A stretch of DNA of 64,000 nt from Bacillota bacterium (GCA_023415575.1 JAEZKF010000044.1:30219-94218); one strand, 5' to 3'; numbered from the stretch's first letter, positions 41,713-50,663 are shown. Program-made: numbers and translations. The notes: generated from the letters alone by a model not told the origin.

Positions 41713-42525
41713 ATGGCTTTTTACATATTCGCTGCGGTGGCAATAGTGTTTTTGCTCTACTTAATTTTGATTGCGCCCGCCGATACCGAGAAAGGGGAGG
41801 GCGACCACCTATGGCGGTATCGCTACGCCCACCGCGGACTGCATACCAAGGATAAGTCTATTCCGGAAAACTCGATGGCTGCATTTAATCGGGCGGTTGA
41901 GGCAGGCTACGGCATGGAGCTTGACATCAACTTAACGGCTGACGATAAAATCGTTGTGTTCCACGATGATACGCTTACGCGTATGTGCGGGGTAGACCGT
42001 CACATCGCCGACTGCACCTACGAAGAGCTAAAAGGCCTAACACTCCTCGAAACCCAAGAGCACATCCCACTGTTTGAGGATGTTTTGGCGCTTGTAGACA
42101 GCAAGGTGCCGATCATTGTAGAGCTTAAATCCACAAAGCGCAACAGTGACCTGTGCAGATTAGCCGCACAGATGCTCGACAACTACCACGGCCCCTATTG
42201 CATTGAATCCTTCCATCCGGCAATTGTTCGGTGGTTTTGCAAAAATAGGCCCAAGGTCATCCGCGGCCAGCTCTCGGCAGGAGCGAGATGCTTTGAGAGC
42301 CTGCCCCGTTATCAGGCAATCCTGCTTTCCTCCCTGATAACCAACGTGGTCACCCGCCCGCACTTTGTCGCCTTTAAGCACGAGGATGCCCGCAAAAAGC
42401 TCAGGCTTTCTCTCTTCCGCTTTATCGGGGGCAAGCTTTTGGGCTGGACGGTGCGCGATACCGATGACATTGCCTATTGCAACAAGCGGTTTGACACCAT
42501 CATCTTTGAGTTCTTCCGCCCATAG
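41713..42525 (+). CDS. Glycerophosphodiester phosphodiesterase
   Basis: A 270-residue GDPD-family enzyme with one N-terminal membrane helix (residues 3-22). Catalytic motifs are AHRGLH (His-Arg), PENS, MELDINL (Glu/Asp metal ligands) and VVFHDDTL (His), then VELKS. It splits glycerophosphodiesters into glycerol 3-phosphate and an alcohol; the anchored form would act on phospholipid breakdown products. The ATG has only a weak upstream site (CTGGTGATG). glpK lies far away at 56.6 kb, not in the same operon. Confidence 0.92.
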   Translation: MAFYIFAAVAIVFLLYLILIAPADTEKGEGDHLWRYRYAHRGLHTKDKSIPENSMAAFNRAVEAGYGMELDINLTADDKIVVFHDDTLTRMCGVDRHIADCTYEELKGLTLLETQEHIPLFEDVLALVDSKVPIIVELKSTKRNSDLCRLAAQMLDNYHGPYCIESFHPAIVRWFCKNRPKVIRGQLSAGARCFESLPRYQAILLSSLITNVVTRPHFVAFKHEDARKKLRLSLFRFIGGKLLGWTVRDTDDIAYCNKRFDTIIFEFFRP

Positions 42526-42530
42526 AAAAT

Positions 42531-42569
42531 AAACCATGCCAAGGGACTTTTCTCCGAAGCATGGTTTTT
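42531..42569 (+). terminator. Terminator after the phosphodiesterase gene
   Basis: AAACCATGC and GCATGGTTT arms, with an extended T-run. Confidence 0.85.
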
Positions 42570-42644
42570 CTTTCTTGTGTGCCCAACTCCCCCTCTTGCG
42601 AATAGGATGGACTGAACACCGACTATCCGCAAAGGGGAATGAAC

Positions 42645-43148
42645 ATGCTCATTACAGGTGCGTATAACAGGGAGGCTGCGGTGGCATATGCCCACAAATG
42701 GGCCTTTTCGCGTAATCCACGCTATGCCGACTTTGAGAATATGGGCGGTGACTGCACAAACTTTATCTCCCAGTGTGTGTTTGCCGGTAGCGGACAGATG
42801 AACTATACTCCGGTAACAGGCTGGTACTTTATTGACCTTGCACACCGGGCGCCATCCTGGTCGAGCGTGGAGTATTTTTATCGCTTTATAACAGGCAACC
42901 GCGAGGGCGTAGGCCCTTTTGCCCGCCGCGTGTCAATCAGCGATATTGTCCCCGGCGATGTAATTCAGCTTCGATTTGCTGACGGAGTGTTCGGACACTC
43001 GCTTCTTGTCGTTTCTGTGGAGTCACCGGATGAGGCGGGAATTCGCATTGCCACCCATACCTATGACAGCAACAACCGAAGGCTGAATACATACCACTAT
43101 CAAGAGGCCCGTTACCTGCACTTTGAGGGCGTAAGGCGGTATAGTTAA
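42645..43148 (+). CDS. Amidase-domain (PF12671-type) protein
   Basis: About 167 residues. The pattern YNREAAVAYAHKWA, then GGDCTNFISQCVFAGSG, matches the putative amidase domain whose Cys is the likely nucleophile, followed by GHSLLVV with the His. Such domains in clostridia are usually fused to exported proteins and linked to cell-wall or spore functions; this one has no signal peptide and stands alone. ATG 42645 is seven bases after AAAGGGG; ATG 42639 lies too close to that site. Confidence 0.85.
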   Translation: MLITGAYNREAAVAYAHKWAFSRNPRYADFENMGGDCTNFISQCVFAGSGQMNYTPVTGWYFIDLAHRAPSWSSVEYFYRFITGNREGVGPFARRVSISDIVPGDVIQLRFADGVFGHSLLVVSVESPDEAGIRIATHTYDSNNRRLNTYHYQEARYLHFEGVRRYS

Positions 43149-43259
43149 GCCGCATGCTTGCTTGCGAAATTATGCCGCCCATACTATAATTGTGTACAAG
43201 CTCATATGCCTATTTATTAACCTCATTTTGGGATGCAATAACGCGGATTGGAGAAAGAG

Positions 43260-44159
43260 ATGAAACTACTAAACTTCGGCTCACTCAACATCGACTACGT
43301 CTATCAAGTAGACCATTTTGTCCGCCCGGGCGAGACATTGTCGTCCGACTCCCGTCAAACCTTTTGCGGAGGCAAGGGCTTAAACCAAACGATTGCCCTA
43401 TCAAGAGCGGGGGTGGAGGTTTTCCATGCAGGGGCGGTCGGCAGGGCAGACGGGGCCGTGTTACTGAACACGCTCAAATCAAACGGCGTAAACACCGACT
43501 TTATTAATCAATGTGAGGATGTTGCATCCGGACATGCCATCATTCAAGTAACACCCTCGGGGCAAAATTGCATCCTTCTGTATGGAGGGGCAAACCAAAC
43601 CATCACAAAGGAGCATATCGACGCTACCCTTTCACACTTCTCGGCGGGTGACTATATCCTCCTGCAAAACGAGATCAATAACGTTGAATACATCATGGAG
43701 CGGGCTTATCAAAAGGGGCTTGTCATTGTGCTCAACCCATCCCCGATGAACGAGCGCATCCTCGCCCTGCCGCTTGCGTATGTAAGCTACCTGATCCTCA
43801 ACGAGGTAGAGGCGGCAGATATCTGCGGAGAATTGGCTGAAGACAACCTGCTTGAGGCCCTCTCACATCGATATCCGAATGCAAAGATTGTGCTGACCCT
43901 CGGTAAGCGCGGCGTGCAGTACAAGGACGGCGATACTATCCTCACCCACGGAATCTACAAGGTGCCTGTTGTGGACACCACCGCGGCGGGGGATACCTTT
44001 ACAGGCTACTTTATCGCAAGCCTTGCACAGGGTCATACACCCGATGAAGCCCTGCGCCTGGCCTCGGTTGCATCCTCCATCGCCGTGTCGCGCAAGGGCG
44101 CGGAGGCTTCTATTCCCTATATGCACGAGGTCATCAACAGCACACTGCAGCCAGAGTAA
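43260..44159 (+). CDS. Ribokinase-like PfkB-family sugar kinase
   Basis: A 299-residue PfkB kinase. The first signature is GGKGLNQT (GGKGANQ in ribokinase) near residue 38, the second is DTTAAGDTFTGYF with the catalytic Asp near residue 245. The N-terminus MKLLNFGSLNIDYVY fits. The substrate is a sugar such as ribose; the Asn/Asp sugar ligands (NIDYVYQVDHF) are in place but do not settle it. The start is ATG 43260 after TTGGAGAAAGAG; no sugar transporter or regulator is next to it. A terminator follows. Confidence 0.88.
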   Translation: MKLLNFGSLNIDYVYQVDHFVRPGETLSSDSRQTFCGGKGLNQTIALSRAGVEVFHAGAVGRADGAVLLNTLKSNGVNTDFINQCEDVASGHAIIQVTPSGQNCILLYGGANQTITKEHIDATLSHFSAGDYILLQNEINNVEYIMERAYQKGLVIVLNPSPMNERILALPLAYVSYLILNEVEAADICGELAEDNLLEALSHRYPNAKIVLTLGKRGVQYKDGDTILTHGIYKVPVVDTTAAGDTFTGYFIASLAQGHTPDEALRLASVASSIAVSRKGAEASIPYMHEVINSTLQPE

Positions 44160-44168
44160 GACTTAACC

Positions 44169-44198
44169 AACAGCCGGAGCCTATGCTCCGGCTGTTTT
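44169..44198 (+). terminator. Terminator after the sugar kinase gene
   Basis: ACAGCCGGAGC and GCTCCGGCTGT form an 11-bp stem, then four T. Confidence 0.92.
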
Positions 44199-44245
44199 AT
44201 GTAAACAACGATTCACTCAAGTTCTGCCGGAGAAAGGTACTTTAC

Positions 44246-44273
44246 TTGAGTTTGCATACAGTCGGGGTATAAT
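44246..44273 (+). promoter_or_regulatory. Promoter of the ChrA half-gene pair
   Basis: TTGAGT, 16 bp, TATAAT. The inverted repeat CTCAAGT (44217) / ACTTGAG (44244) brackets the -35 and could be an operator. Confidence 0.6.
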
Positions 44274-44348
44274 AGTTGGTGTTGGGAGAGACCTTATATT
44301 AAACGACCTCACCGAAACAAGCATCGGTATAGAAAGAAGGGTAAGGCA

Positions 44349-44915
44349 TTGGAGAAGGAGCTTAAGCAAAAGAAGCCGTCCTTGTGGGAGCTTTTCACCG
44401 TGTTTATCAAGGTCGGCGCGTTGACCTTCGGCGGTGGCTACGCCATGCTGCCCATCATCAACAAAGAGGCGGTAGACCGCCGCGGGTGGGTAACGCAGGA
44501 GGAGATTATGGATTACTATGCAGTCGGACAATGCCTGCCAGGGATGATTGCCATCAACACCGCCGTGTTTGTCGGTGATAAAATCCGAGGGAAAAGAGGC
44601 GGTATCGTGGCCGCCTTGGGGGTAGCATTCCCATCGCTTGTCATCATCATGATTATCGCTGCGGCCCTTGCTCCCTTTGTGAACCACCCGATTGTGCAAA
44701 AGGCGTTCATGGGTGTTCGAATTGCCGTTGCCGCTTTGATTATCCAATCGATTGCAACGATGTGGAAAAAGGGCATCAAGGATATCTACACCCTAATCGC
44801 GTTTATCGTCGTGTTTATGCTCTCGGCCTTTACTAAGATATCCACCGTACTGCTTATCATAGCGGCGGTCGTGTTTGGAATTGTTGTCAAGGTCTTTGCC
44901 CATAAGGGGAAGTAG
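44349..44915 (+). CDS. Chromate-transporter family half-protein 1
   Basis: A 188-residue membrane protein of the CHR family. It has the N-terminal motif FIKVGALTFGGGYAMLPIINKEAV and the YYAVGQCLPGMIAINTAVFVG segment, the short-chain form with about six helices. Family members export chromate in some bacteria; in anaerobes the natural substrate is unknown. The start is TTG after AAAGAAGGG. The paired second half lies 41 bp downstream; the two together make a full ChrA. Confidence 0.9.
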   Translation: MEKELKQKKPSLWELFTVFIKVGALTFGGGYAMLPIINKEAVDRRGWVTQEEIMDYYAVGQCLPGMIAINTAVFVGDKIRGKRGGIVAALGVAFPSLVIIMIIAAALAPFVNHPIVQKAFMGVRIAVAALIIQSIATMWKKGIKDIYTLIAFIVVFMLSAFTKISTVLLIIAAVVFGIVVKVFAHKGK

Positions 44916-44956
44916 CCATAATACGTAAGCCGCAAAGCAGCGGGATGGAGGAGAAG

Positions 44957-45517
44957 ATGACTTATCTGTTGTTGTTTTTGGAGTTTTTCAAAATCGGCCT
45001 GTTTGCGGTGGGCGGCGGGCTTGCCAGCATCCCCTTTTTATATGACCTGGCTGAGAAGTACGCTTGGTTTACCAAAAAGGACGTCGTGGACATGGTTGCT
45101 ATCTCCGAATCAACACCAGGTCCAATCGGCCTTAACATGGCAACCTACGTCGGCTACACGACGGCGGGCCCTATCGGCAGCATCATCAGCTCCATTGGGG
45201 CGATTATCCCCGGGATTATTATTGTGCTGATTGTCTCCAAGGTGCTAACCCAATTTCACGACAACAAATATGTAACCTCTGCCTTTTATGCCATCCGTCC
45301 GGCAGTTACAGCCCTGATTGCGGTCGCCTGCCTGGAGGTGCTCAAGGTCTCAGTGCTCAACTGGGATGTCTTTACCATAGCCAATGACCTTACACAGCTT
45401 ATCGATTACAAGGCAACTGTGCTGTTTGTGGTTGTACTCTTTTTGGTGTTCAAGTTTAAAAAGCATCCGGTTTATTACATCGCCGGTTGTGCCTTGATCG
45501 GGATTTTCTTGTTCTAA
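44957..45517 (+). CDS. Chromate-transporter family half-protein 2
   Basis: About 186 residues, the partner of the preceding gene. It begins MTYLLLFLEFFKIGLFAVGGGLASIPFL and has the second-half motif ISESTPGPIGLNMATYVGY. The ATG at 44957 follows GGAGGAG; the ATG at 44945 overlaps that site. No terminator was recognised before the T-box unit 100 bp downstream. Confidence 0.9.
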   Translation: MTYLLLFLEFFKIGLFAVGGGLASIPFLYDLAEKYAWFTKKDVVDMVAISESTPGPIGLNMATYVGYTTAGPIGSIISSIGAIIPGIIIVLIVSKVLTQFHDNKYVTSAFYAIRPAVTALIAVACLEVLKVSVLNWDVFTIANDLTQLIDYKATVLFVVVLFLVFKFKKHPVYYIAGCALIGIFLF

Positions 45518-45615
45518 CTGGCAGATAATACGGATTTGGATGAATTGTATTTTCCGACCAGAAAGGCATATTACAGGAAACAAAGGAATAATCATTAAGT
45601 ATTATTTCTATGAGT

Positions 45616-45644
45616 TGACAAAATGAGCGGTTTCTGCTATCTTT
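45616..45644 (+). promoter_or_regulatory. Promoter of the T-box unit
   Basis: TTGACA, exactly 17 bp, TATCTT, about 25 bp before the T-box RNA. Confidence 0.75.
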
Positions 45645-45667
45645 ATCCTATATTTGAATAGGGTCAA

Positions 45668-45971
45668 CGCGATGATGGGGAATAGTAATCCATACCCTTG
45701 GGTCAAAGAGAGCCGCGGTTGCTGTGATGCGGTACCTTAAAGGATGAATGAACTCGCCCCTGAGCGGTCAGCTGAAAGCAGCAATGCAACTAGGCGCGAA
45801 CGGCATTCCCCCGATATAGGGAAAACCTGTTTTTGGACACTTTTCGTCTACGACGGGGATGAGTGGGTGTGAAATCACACCAATCGGAGTGGTACCACGG
45901 AAGGAATCTATGCTTTCGTCTCCATATTCGATGCAGATTAGCTGCATCGGTATGCGGACGAAGGCTTTTTT
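45668..45971 (+). promoter_or_regulatory. T-box riboswitch leader of the acyl-CoA ligase gene
   Basis: Stem I carries AAAGAGAGC and a specifier loop between GGGG/ATCC and GGAT/CCCC (5' strand AATAGTA, 3' strand GAATGAACTCG). The T-box itself is GAGTGGTACCACGG near 45887-45901, preceded by a GGTGTG/CACACC stem III; UGGU in the bulge would read tRNA with A73. The terminator is GCTTTCGTC/GACGAAGGC (45912-45965) with an inner CGATGCAG/CTGCATCG stem and six T. The specifier codon could not be settled; GAA (Glu) and CTC (Leu) are the best candidates by position, ATG and AAC less likely. Confidence 0.9.
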
Positions 45972-46018
45972 ATTTGCAGACAAAATGTGTATATAACAAC
46001 AGTGCGGAGGTATCAATC

Positions 46019-47683
46019 ATGAATGATTTAATGGAGATCACGGTAGGCAATATGCTCAAAGAGCTCGGCGAAAAATACCCCGACAGCCTCGCAGTCAAGT
46101 ACACCGACCGCGACTTCAGCCGTACCTGGAAGCAGCTTGACGAGGAGGCAGAGCTGCTTGCACGCGGCTTCATGGCTATGGGCATCGGTAAGGGCGACCA
46201 TGTTGCCATCTGGGCGACCAACATCCCTGAGTGGATACTTACGCTGTTTGCTACGGCTAAGATTGGTGCGGTTTTGGTCACTGTTAACACCAACTACAAG
46301 GTGTTTGAGCTTGAGTACCTGCTCCGCCAATCGGATGCAAAATGTCTTGTAATGATGCAGGGCATCAAGACCACCAGCTATGTAGATATTGTCAATGAGC
46401 TCTATCCGCAGCTCAAAGATGCAAAGCCCGGCGAGCTTTCTCATTCCATGCTGCCTTATCTCAAGAGCATCATTTACGTCGGAGAGCAAACCCCTGCCGG
46501 CATGTATAACTTCAAGGACCTCTATAAAATGGCCGAAACCGTGTCGGTAGAGGAGTATGAGGCAATAGCGTCCACGCTGCATCATCACGATGTCATCAAT
46601 ATGCAGTACACCTCCGGCACCACAGGCTTCCCCAAAGGGGTTATGCTCACCCACTACAACATTATCAACAACGGCAGGTGCATCGGCGACTGCATGAAGT
46701 TTACCCATGACGATAAGCTGTGCATCCCCGTGCCCTTCTTCCATTGCTTTGGATTGGTACTCGCCATTATGGCGTGCATCACTCACGCGACCTCGATGGT
46801 TCCCATTGAGCACTTTAACCCCGTTGCAGTGCTTGAGGCCGTTGAGAAGGAAGAGTGCACCGCCCTGCATGGCGTTCCCACCATGTTCATCGCCCTGCTT
46901 GAGCATCCCGACTTTAAAAAGTATAAGTTCCCGCGTCTGCGCACCGGCATCATGGCGGGCTCACCCTGCCCGATTAAGGTGATGCAGCAGGTGGTGGATG
47001 AGATGAACATGAAGGAGATCACCATCGCCTACGGCCAGACCGAATCCTCTCCCGTTTGCACCCAGACGACTACGGACGACAGCATCGAGCACCGCGTGTC
47101 TACCGTGGGCCGTGTTCTGCCCCATGTAGAAGCAAAGATTGTCGACCCCGAAACCGGCAAAACGCTTGGCCCCTACCAGCAGGGCGAATTCTGCACACGC
47201 GGCTATCATGTCATGAAGGGCTACTACAAGATGGAGGAGGCAACGGCCCTTGCCATCGATAAAGACGGCTGGTTACATACAGGCGACCTTGCACAGGTAG
47301 ACGAGGACGGCTACTACAAGATCACCGGCCGCTTGAAGGATATGATTATCCGCGGCGGCGAGAACATCTACCCCAAGGAGATTGAGGAGTTCTTATACAC
47401 CCATCCCGCGGTCAAGGACGTTCAGGTCATCGGCGCTCCGTCCAAGAAATACGGCGAAGAGGTTATGGCCTGCATCATCCTGCGCGAGGGTATGACCGCC
47501 ACCGAGGAAGAGATAAAAGAGTATGTGCGCGCATCCATGGCACGCCACAAGGTGCCGAGCTACGTAGCCTTTATGGATAGCTTCCCGATGACGGCAAGCG
47601 GCAAGATACAAAAGTATAAGCTGCGTGAGTGGGCGGTGGAGCATCTTGGCCTGCAGGATGCTGCAAACATCGAAACCGCATAA
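46019..47683 (+). CDS. AMP-binding acyl-CoA ligase
   Basis: A 554-residue adenylate-forming ligase that joins a carboxylic acid to CoA at the cost of ATP. Motifs: YTSGTTGFPKG (P-loop), AYGQTESSP, GWLHTGD and the catalytic Lys in TASGKIQKYKLRE. The C-terminal lid domain is complete. The start MNDLMEITVG has GCGGAGG eight bases upstream; the frame open from 45863 runs through the T-box terminator and is not used. The medium/long-chain fatty-acid type is likely; a branched short-chain acid is possible given amino-acid-dependent control. Confidence 0.92.
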   Translation: MNDLMEITVGNMLKELGEKYPDSLAVKYTDRDFSRTWKQLDEEAELLARGFMAMGIGKGDHVAIWATNIPEWILTLFATAKIGAVLVTVNTNYKVFELEYLLRQSDAKCLVMMQGIKTTSYVDIVNELYPQLKDAKPGELSHSMLPYLKSIIYVGEQTPAGMYNFKDLYKMAETVSVEEYEAIASTLHHHDVINMQYTSGTTGFPKGVMLTHYNIINNGRCIGDCMKFTHDDKLCIPVPFFHCFGLVLAIMACITHATSMVPIEHFNPVAVLEAVEKEECTALHGVPTMFIALLEHPDFKKYKFPRLRTGIMAGSPCPIKVMQQVVDEMNMKEITIAYGQTESSPVCTQTTTDDSIEHRVSTVGRVLPHVEAKIVDPETGKTLGPYQQGEFCTRGYHVMKGYYKMEEATALAIDKDGWLHTGDLAQVDEDGYYKITGRLKDMIIRGGENIYPKEIEEFLYTHPAVKDVQVIGAPSKKYGEEVMACIILREGMTATEEEIKEYVRASMARHKVPSYVAFMDSFPMTASGKIQKYKLREWAVEHLGLQDAANIETA

Positions 47684-47693
47684 CCATGCTATG

Positions 47694-47728
47694 CCTGCGC
47701 GGCAGTTTTCCGCGCAGGCTGCCTTTTT
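47694..47728 (+). terminator. Terminator after the acyl-CoA ligase gene
   Basis: CCTGCGCGG and CCGCGCAGG form a 9-bp stem, followed by CTGCC and five T. Confidence 0.88.
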
Positions 47729-47900
47729 GTGGGTAGCAGTAGATATTTTCATCCAATTGCGGTATAATGAGATGAATATATGCAGGTGGATAAAGACTAT
47801 TGATTGTTATCATTTGCAGTAATACCATGTGCATACCGCACCATACTAATGGATGACATACATATTTTGAAACCTCTTAAAAGACCTACAAACCGGCATG

Positions 47901-47926
47901 CCTGTTTTGTGTTTACACAAAACAGG
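47901..47926. promoter_or_regulatory. Perfect 12-bp inverted repeat before the pseudokinase gene
   Basis: CCTGTTTTGTGT and ACACAAAACAGG around two bases, 28 bp before the start codon. It has no T-run, so it is more likely an operator or a leader hairpin than a terminator. Confidence 0.6.
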
Positions 47927-47954
47927 TAATCCTTAGGCAGGTGAACGATTTACG

Positions 47955-49697
47955 ATGGAGAACCCCTCAATTGGGCTGTGTATGGGTTGCATGGCAAAAG
48001 GCGAGGGCAGCGGACCTTGTCCCTTGTGCGGTTATGACCCGACGGCTGCGCACCACCCGCTCTATCTGCGGGCGGGGACCTTGCTGACCAAACGCTATAT
48101 TGTGGGTAAGCTGCTCGACTATAACGGCGAGGGCGCAAACTATCTGGGATATGACCTTGCTATTAACAAAAAGGTTATCATTCGCGAGTATATGCCGGAT
48201 GTCCTTGCTGTCAGGGAAAAGGGCGGAATCAACGTCCTGGTGTTAAAGGGCAAGGAGACGCAATACAAGGCGCTCTTGTCCGATTTCTGTGACCTTTACA
48301 GGACGCTGCAAAAGCTTCGTACATATCCGGGGCTTGTATCAGTCCTTGACTTCTTTGAGCTCAACAACACCGCATACGCCATCTATGACTATTGCGGGGA
48401 GACCACGCTTTTGATGCATATCAACCGCAATGGGCCGATGAGTTGGGAAAGCCTGCGCGAGGCTATGATGCCCCCGCTTGCTGCCATAGAAGCGATGCAT
48501 GCCATGGGCATCTATCATCGGGGAATCAGCCCCGAAACCATCTATGTCGATGAAAATGGGGCCTTTCGGCTCGACGGATTTTGTATTGCCGCAGCGCGCA
48601 CCGCGAACAGCGAGCTTACCGCCGAGCTGTTTTCGGGCTATTCTCCGCCCGAGCTTTACAGCTTAACCGGTTGGCAGGGCAGCTGGACGGATGTATATTC
48701 CCTCGCCGCTGTCAGTTATTTTGCCCTGACGGGGCAGGGACTGCCCGACGCAGTAGAGCGCGAAACCCGTGATAGGCTCAAACCTGCGCGCGAACGCAAC
48801 GCCGCGGTGCCCGCTAACGTATCCAATGCGCTGATGGGCGCCCTTGTGCCGGAGCCGAAGCTGCGCATTCAGACGATAGGCGAGCTTGTTCAGTCGCTGA
48901 GTCGTGTGCAGATAGACGGGGCCGATGATGTTTTGGCACCTGTATCCGCAGCCGATTACGACGAGGAAATACAGCCGCAAGCAAGCACAAAAAGAGGTGA
49001 AAAGATGTACAAGGAACCGTTGCCACCCAAAAAACAGCAAAAGCTTATTAAAAGAAAAATCCGCAACCGTAACCTTATATATATGCTTAGCTCCATGTTC
49101 ATTACCTCGGCCATCCTGCTGACGCTGATGTTTGTCATTCTAAGCGAAATCGACAGCAGCATGCTGGTGTTTGGAAAGAGCACGGACACAACACCCGAAA
49201 CCGTATCCTATACATCCAGCGAAGAAGAGATGCAGGAAACATACTACCTGCCAAACTTCGTGGGCAGTTATCTTGAGACAGTCAAGAAGAGCGAGGATTA
49301 CATGAAGCGCTACGTTGTAACCGAAACGGAGGAATACAACGATGAATATCCTGCGGGTGTAATCTTTGAACAGAATCCCGATTCGGGCAGCATTGCCAAT
49401 GAGCTCGTTAACGTCACAGTTAAGGTCAGCAAAGGGCCTGCCCCCATCCCGGAGAACATCATCGGTATGTCTCAGCTTGATGCCGAGACCATCCTAAAGG
49501 AACTCAAGGTCAGCTACAAGGTTGCCGAGGTTTATGATGATACCTATCCCGCGGGCTGTGTGGTCGGCTATACAAGGATGCCCGGCGAGCTGCTGCTCAA
49601 GGTGAGCAAGGGCAGTATGAACGACTGGAGCAACGGTGATGTCGGTGATACCGATATGACATGGGAGGAACTGCAGAAATTCCTGTACGGTTATTGA
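47955..49697 (+). CDS. Zinc-ribbon, pseudokinase, transmembrane, PASTA protein
   Basis: A 580-residue protein. Cys9, Cys12, Cys22 and Cys25 form a zinc ribbon. Residues 45-320 have a kinase fold, but key residues are gone: the ATP-binding Lys is Arg77 (VIIREY), HRD is HRG at 188-190, and DFG reads DGF at 207-209. So it is predicted inactive. One membrane helix lies at about 370-392, followed by two PASTA-like repeats, each ending in VSKG (around 435-500 and 505-558). The layout mirrors PrkC with the added ribbon. It may sense muropeptides or scaffold PrkC substrates. Start ATG after AGGCAGGTG. Confidence 0.88.
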   Translation: MENPSIGLCMGCMAKGEGSGPCPLCGYDPTAAHHPLYLRAGTLLTKRYIVGKLLDYNGEGANYLGYDLAINKKVIIREYMPDVLAVREKGGINVLVLKGKETQYKALLSDFCDLYRTLQKLRTYPGLVSVLDFFELNNTAYAIYDYCGETTLLMHINRNGPMSWESLREAMMPPLAAIEAMHAMGIYHRGISPETIYVDENGAFRLDGFCIAAARTANSELTAELFSGYSPPELYSLTGWQGSWTDVYSLAAVSYFALTGQGLPDAVERETRDRLKPARERNAAVPANVSNALMGALVPEPKLRIQTIGELVQSLSRVQIDGADDVLAPVSAADYDEEIQPQASTKRGEKMYKEPLPPKKQQKLIKRKIRNRNLIYMLSSMFITSAILLTLMFVILSEIDSSMLVFGKSTDTTPETVSYTSSEEEMQETYYLPNFVGSYLETVKKSEDYMKRYVVTETEEYNDEYPAGVIFEQNPDSGSIANELVNVTVKVSKGPAPIPENIIGMSQLDAETILKELKVSYKVAEVYDDTYPAGCVVGYTRMPGELLLKVSKGSMNDWSNGDVGDTDMTWEELQKFLYGY

Positions 49698-49748
49698 TAA
49701 TCATTTGACAGTTTATAGAGACTATTAAGAGAAAAGAGGTAATCGCAG

Positions 49749-50564
49749 ATGAAGCTTGGGTTTTCAACATTGGGCTGCCCCGGCTGGTCGTTTGAGGAGA
49801 TCTTCTCCACCGCAAAGGACCTAGGGCTTGATGGAATTGAAATCAGAGGAATAGGCGGGGAACTGTTTGCCCCCAAAACAAAACCCTTTTTGCCGGAGCA
49901 TATTGACGACACAAAACGCAAGCTCCAGTCATCGGGAATGAGCATCCCCATGCTCTCTAGCGGTGCCGTGCTCGGCCTTGCCGGGCAGGCAGATGCAAGC
50001 ATCGATGAGGCCAAGGCCTACATTGACCTTGCCCAGAAGCTCGGTACCCCGTTTGTGCGTGTGATGATTACCCCTGTTCCACAGCCGACTGATGATGCAA
50101 ACCTCGATACCACCCGGGCCGCTTATGAAGAGCTGTGCCGGTACGGGCAGGATAAGGGTGTCACTCCCCTTATTGAAACCAACGGCCCGCTTGCATCCTC
50201 CGCTGTTATGAAGGAGTTTATAGAGAGTATTTCATGCGAGAATAAGGGCATACTCTGGGACATCCACCACCCCTTCCGGTACTTTGGTGAGCGCCCCGAG
50301 GATACCTATGAGAAGATTGGAAAGTTCGTGCGCTACTTGCATGTAAAAGACAGTGCCATGGTTAACGGTGCAGTCCAGTACCGCATGATGGGCTACGGTG
50401 ATGTTCCGGTATTCGATACGCTCGCGGTTCTGCACAAAAACAACTTTGATGGCTTTGTAAGCCTTGAGTGGGTCAAACGCTGGTGCCCCGATTTGCAGGA
50501 GCCGGGCATTGTGTTCTCGCATTTTACAAGCTATATGGGTTACCTATTAAGACAACTGTCATAA
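49749..50564 (+). CDS. Sugar phosphate isomerase/epimerase family protein
   Basis: A 271-residue xylose-isomerase-like TIM barrel (AP-endonuclease-2 superfamily). Visible parts: KLGFSTLGCPGWSFEEIF start, GLDGIEIRG, IETNGPLASS, WDIHHPFRYFGE, LHVKDS and FVSLEW, which supply the metal-binding Glu, His and Asp. It probably interconverts a keto sugar or related compound; substrate unknown. The ATG follows GAAAAGAGGT. An SDR gene follows 100 bp later with a hairpin between, so co-transcription is uncertain. Confidence 0.85.
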   Translation: MKLGFSTLGCPGWSFEEIFSTAKDLGLDGIEIRGIGGELFAPKTKPFLPEHIDDTKRKLQSSGMSIPMLSSGAVLGLAGQADASIDEAKAYIDLAQKLGTPFVRVMITPVPQPTDDANLDTTRAAYEELCRYGQDKGVTPLIETNGPLASSAVMKEFIESISCENKGILWDIHHPFRYFGERPEDTYEKIGKFVRYLHVKDSAMVNGAVQYRMMGYGDVPVFDTLAVLHKNNFDGFVSLEWVKRWCPDLQEPGIVFSHFTSYMGYLLRQLS

Positions 50565-50571
50565 TAAAGAC

Positions 50572-50614
50572 GGTCGGCGCGGCAACGGGTGCATAACCCC
50601 CAGCCGAGCCGACC
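50572..50614 (+). terminator. GC-rich hairpin between epimerase and SDR genes
   Basis: GGTCGGCGCGGC and GCCGAGCCGACC pair with one mismatch. The tail is only ATATTTG, so termination would be weak. Confidence 0.5.
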
Positions 50615-50663
50615 ATATTTGTGTAAGGCAAGACGGATGAAGTAGAAAGGGGCATCTCCAAAA

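Noticed and set aside
44349..45517. Chromate resistance operon
   Set aside because: The CHR family is common in anaerobes without chromate exposure, and there is no chrB-type regulator; family name only.
45863..46018. N-terminal extension of the acyl-CoA ligase by 52 codons
   Set aside because: It would be encoded inside the T-box and its terminator hairpin. The ATG at 46019 has GCGGAGG at correct spacing and gives the normal family N-terminus.
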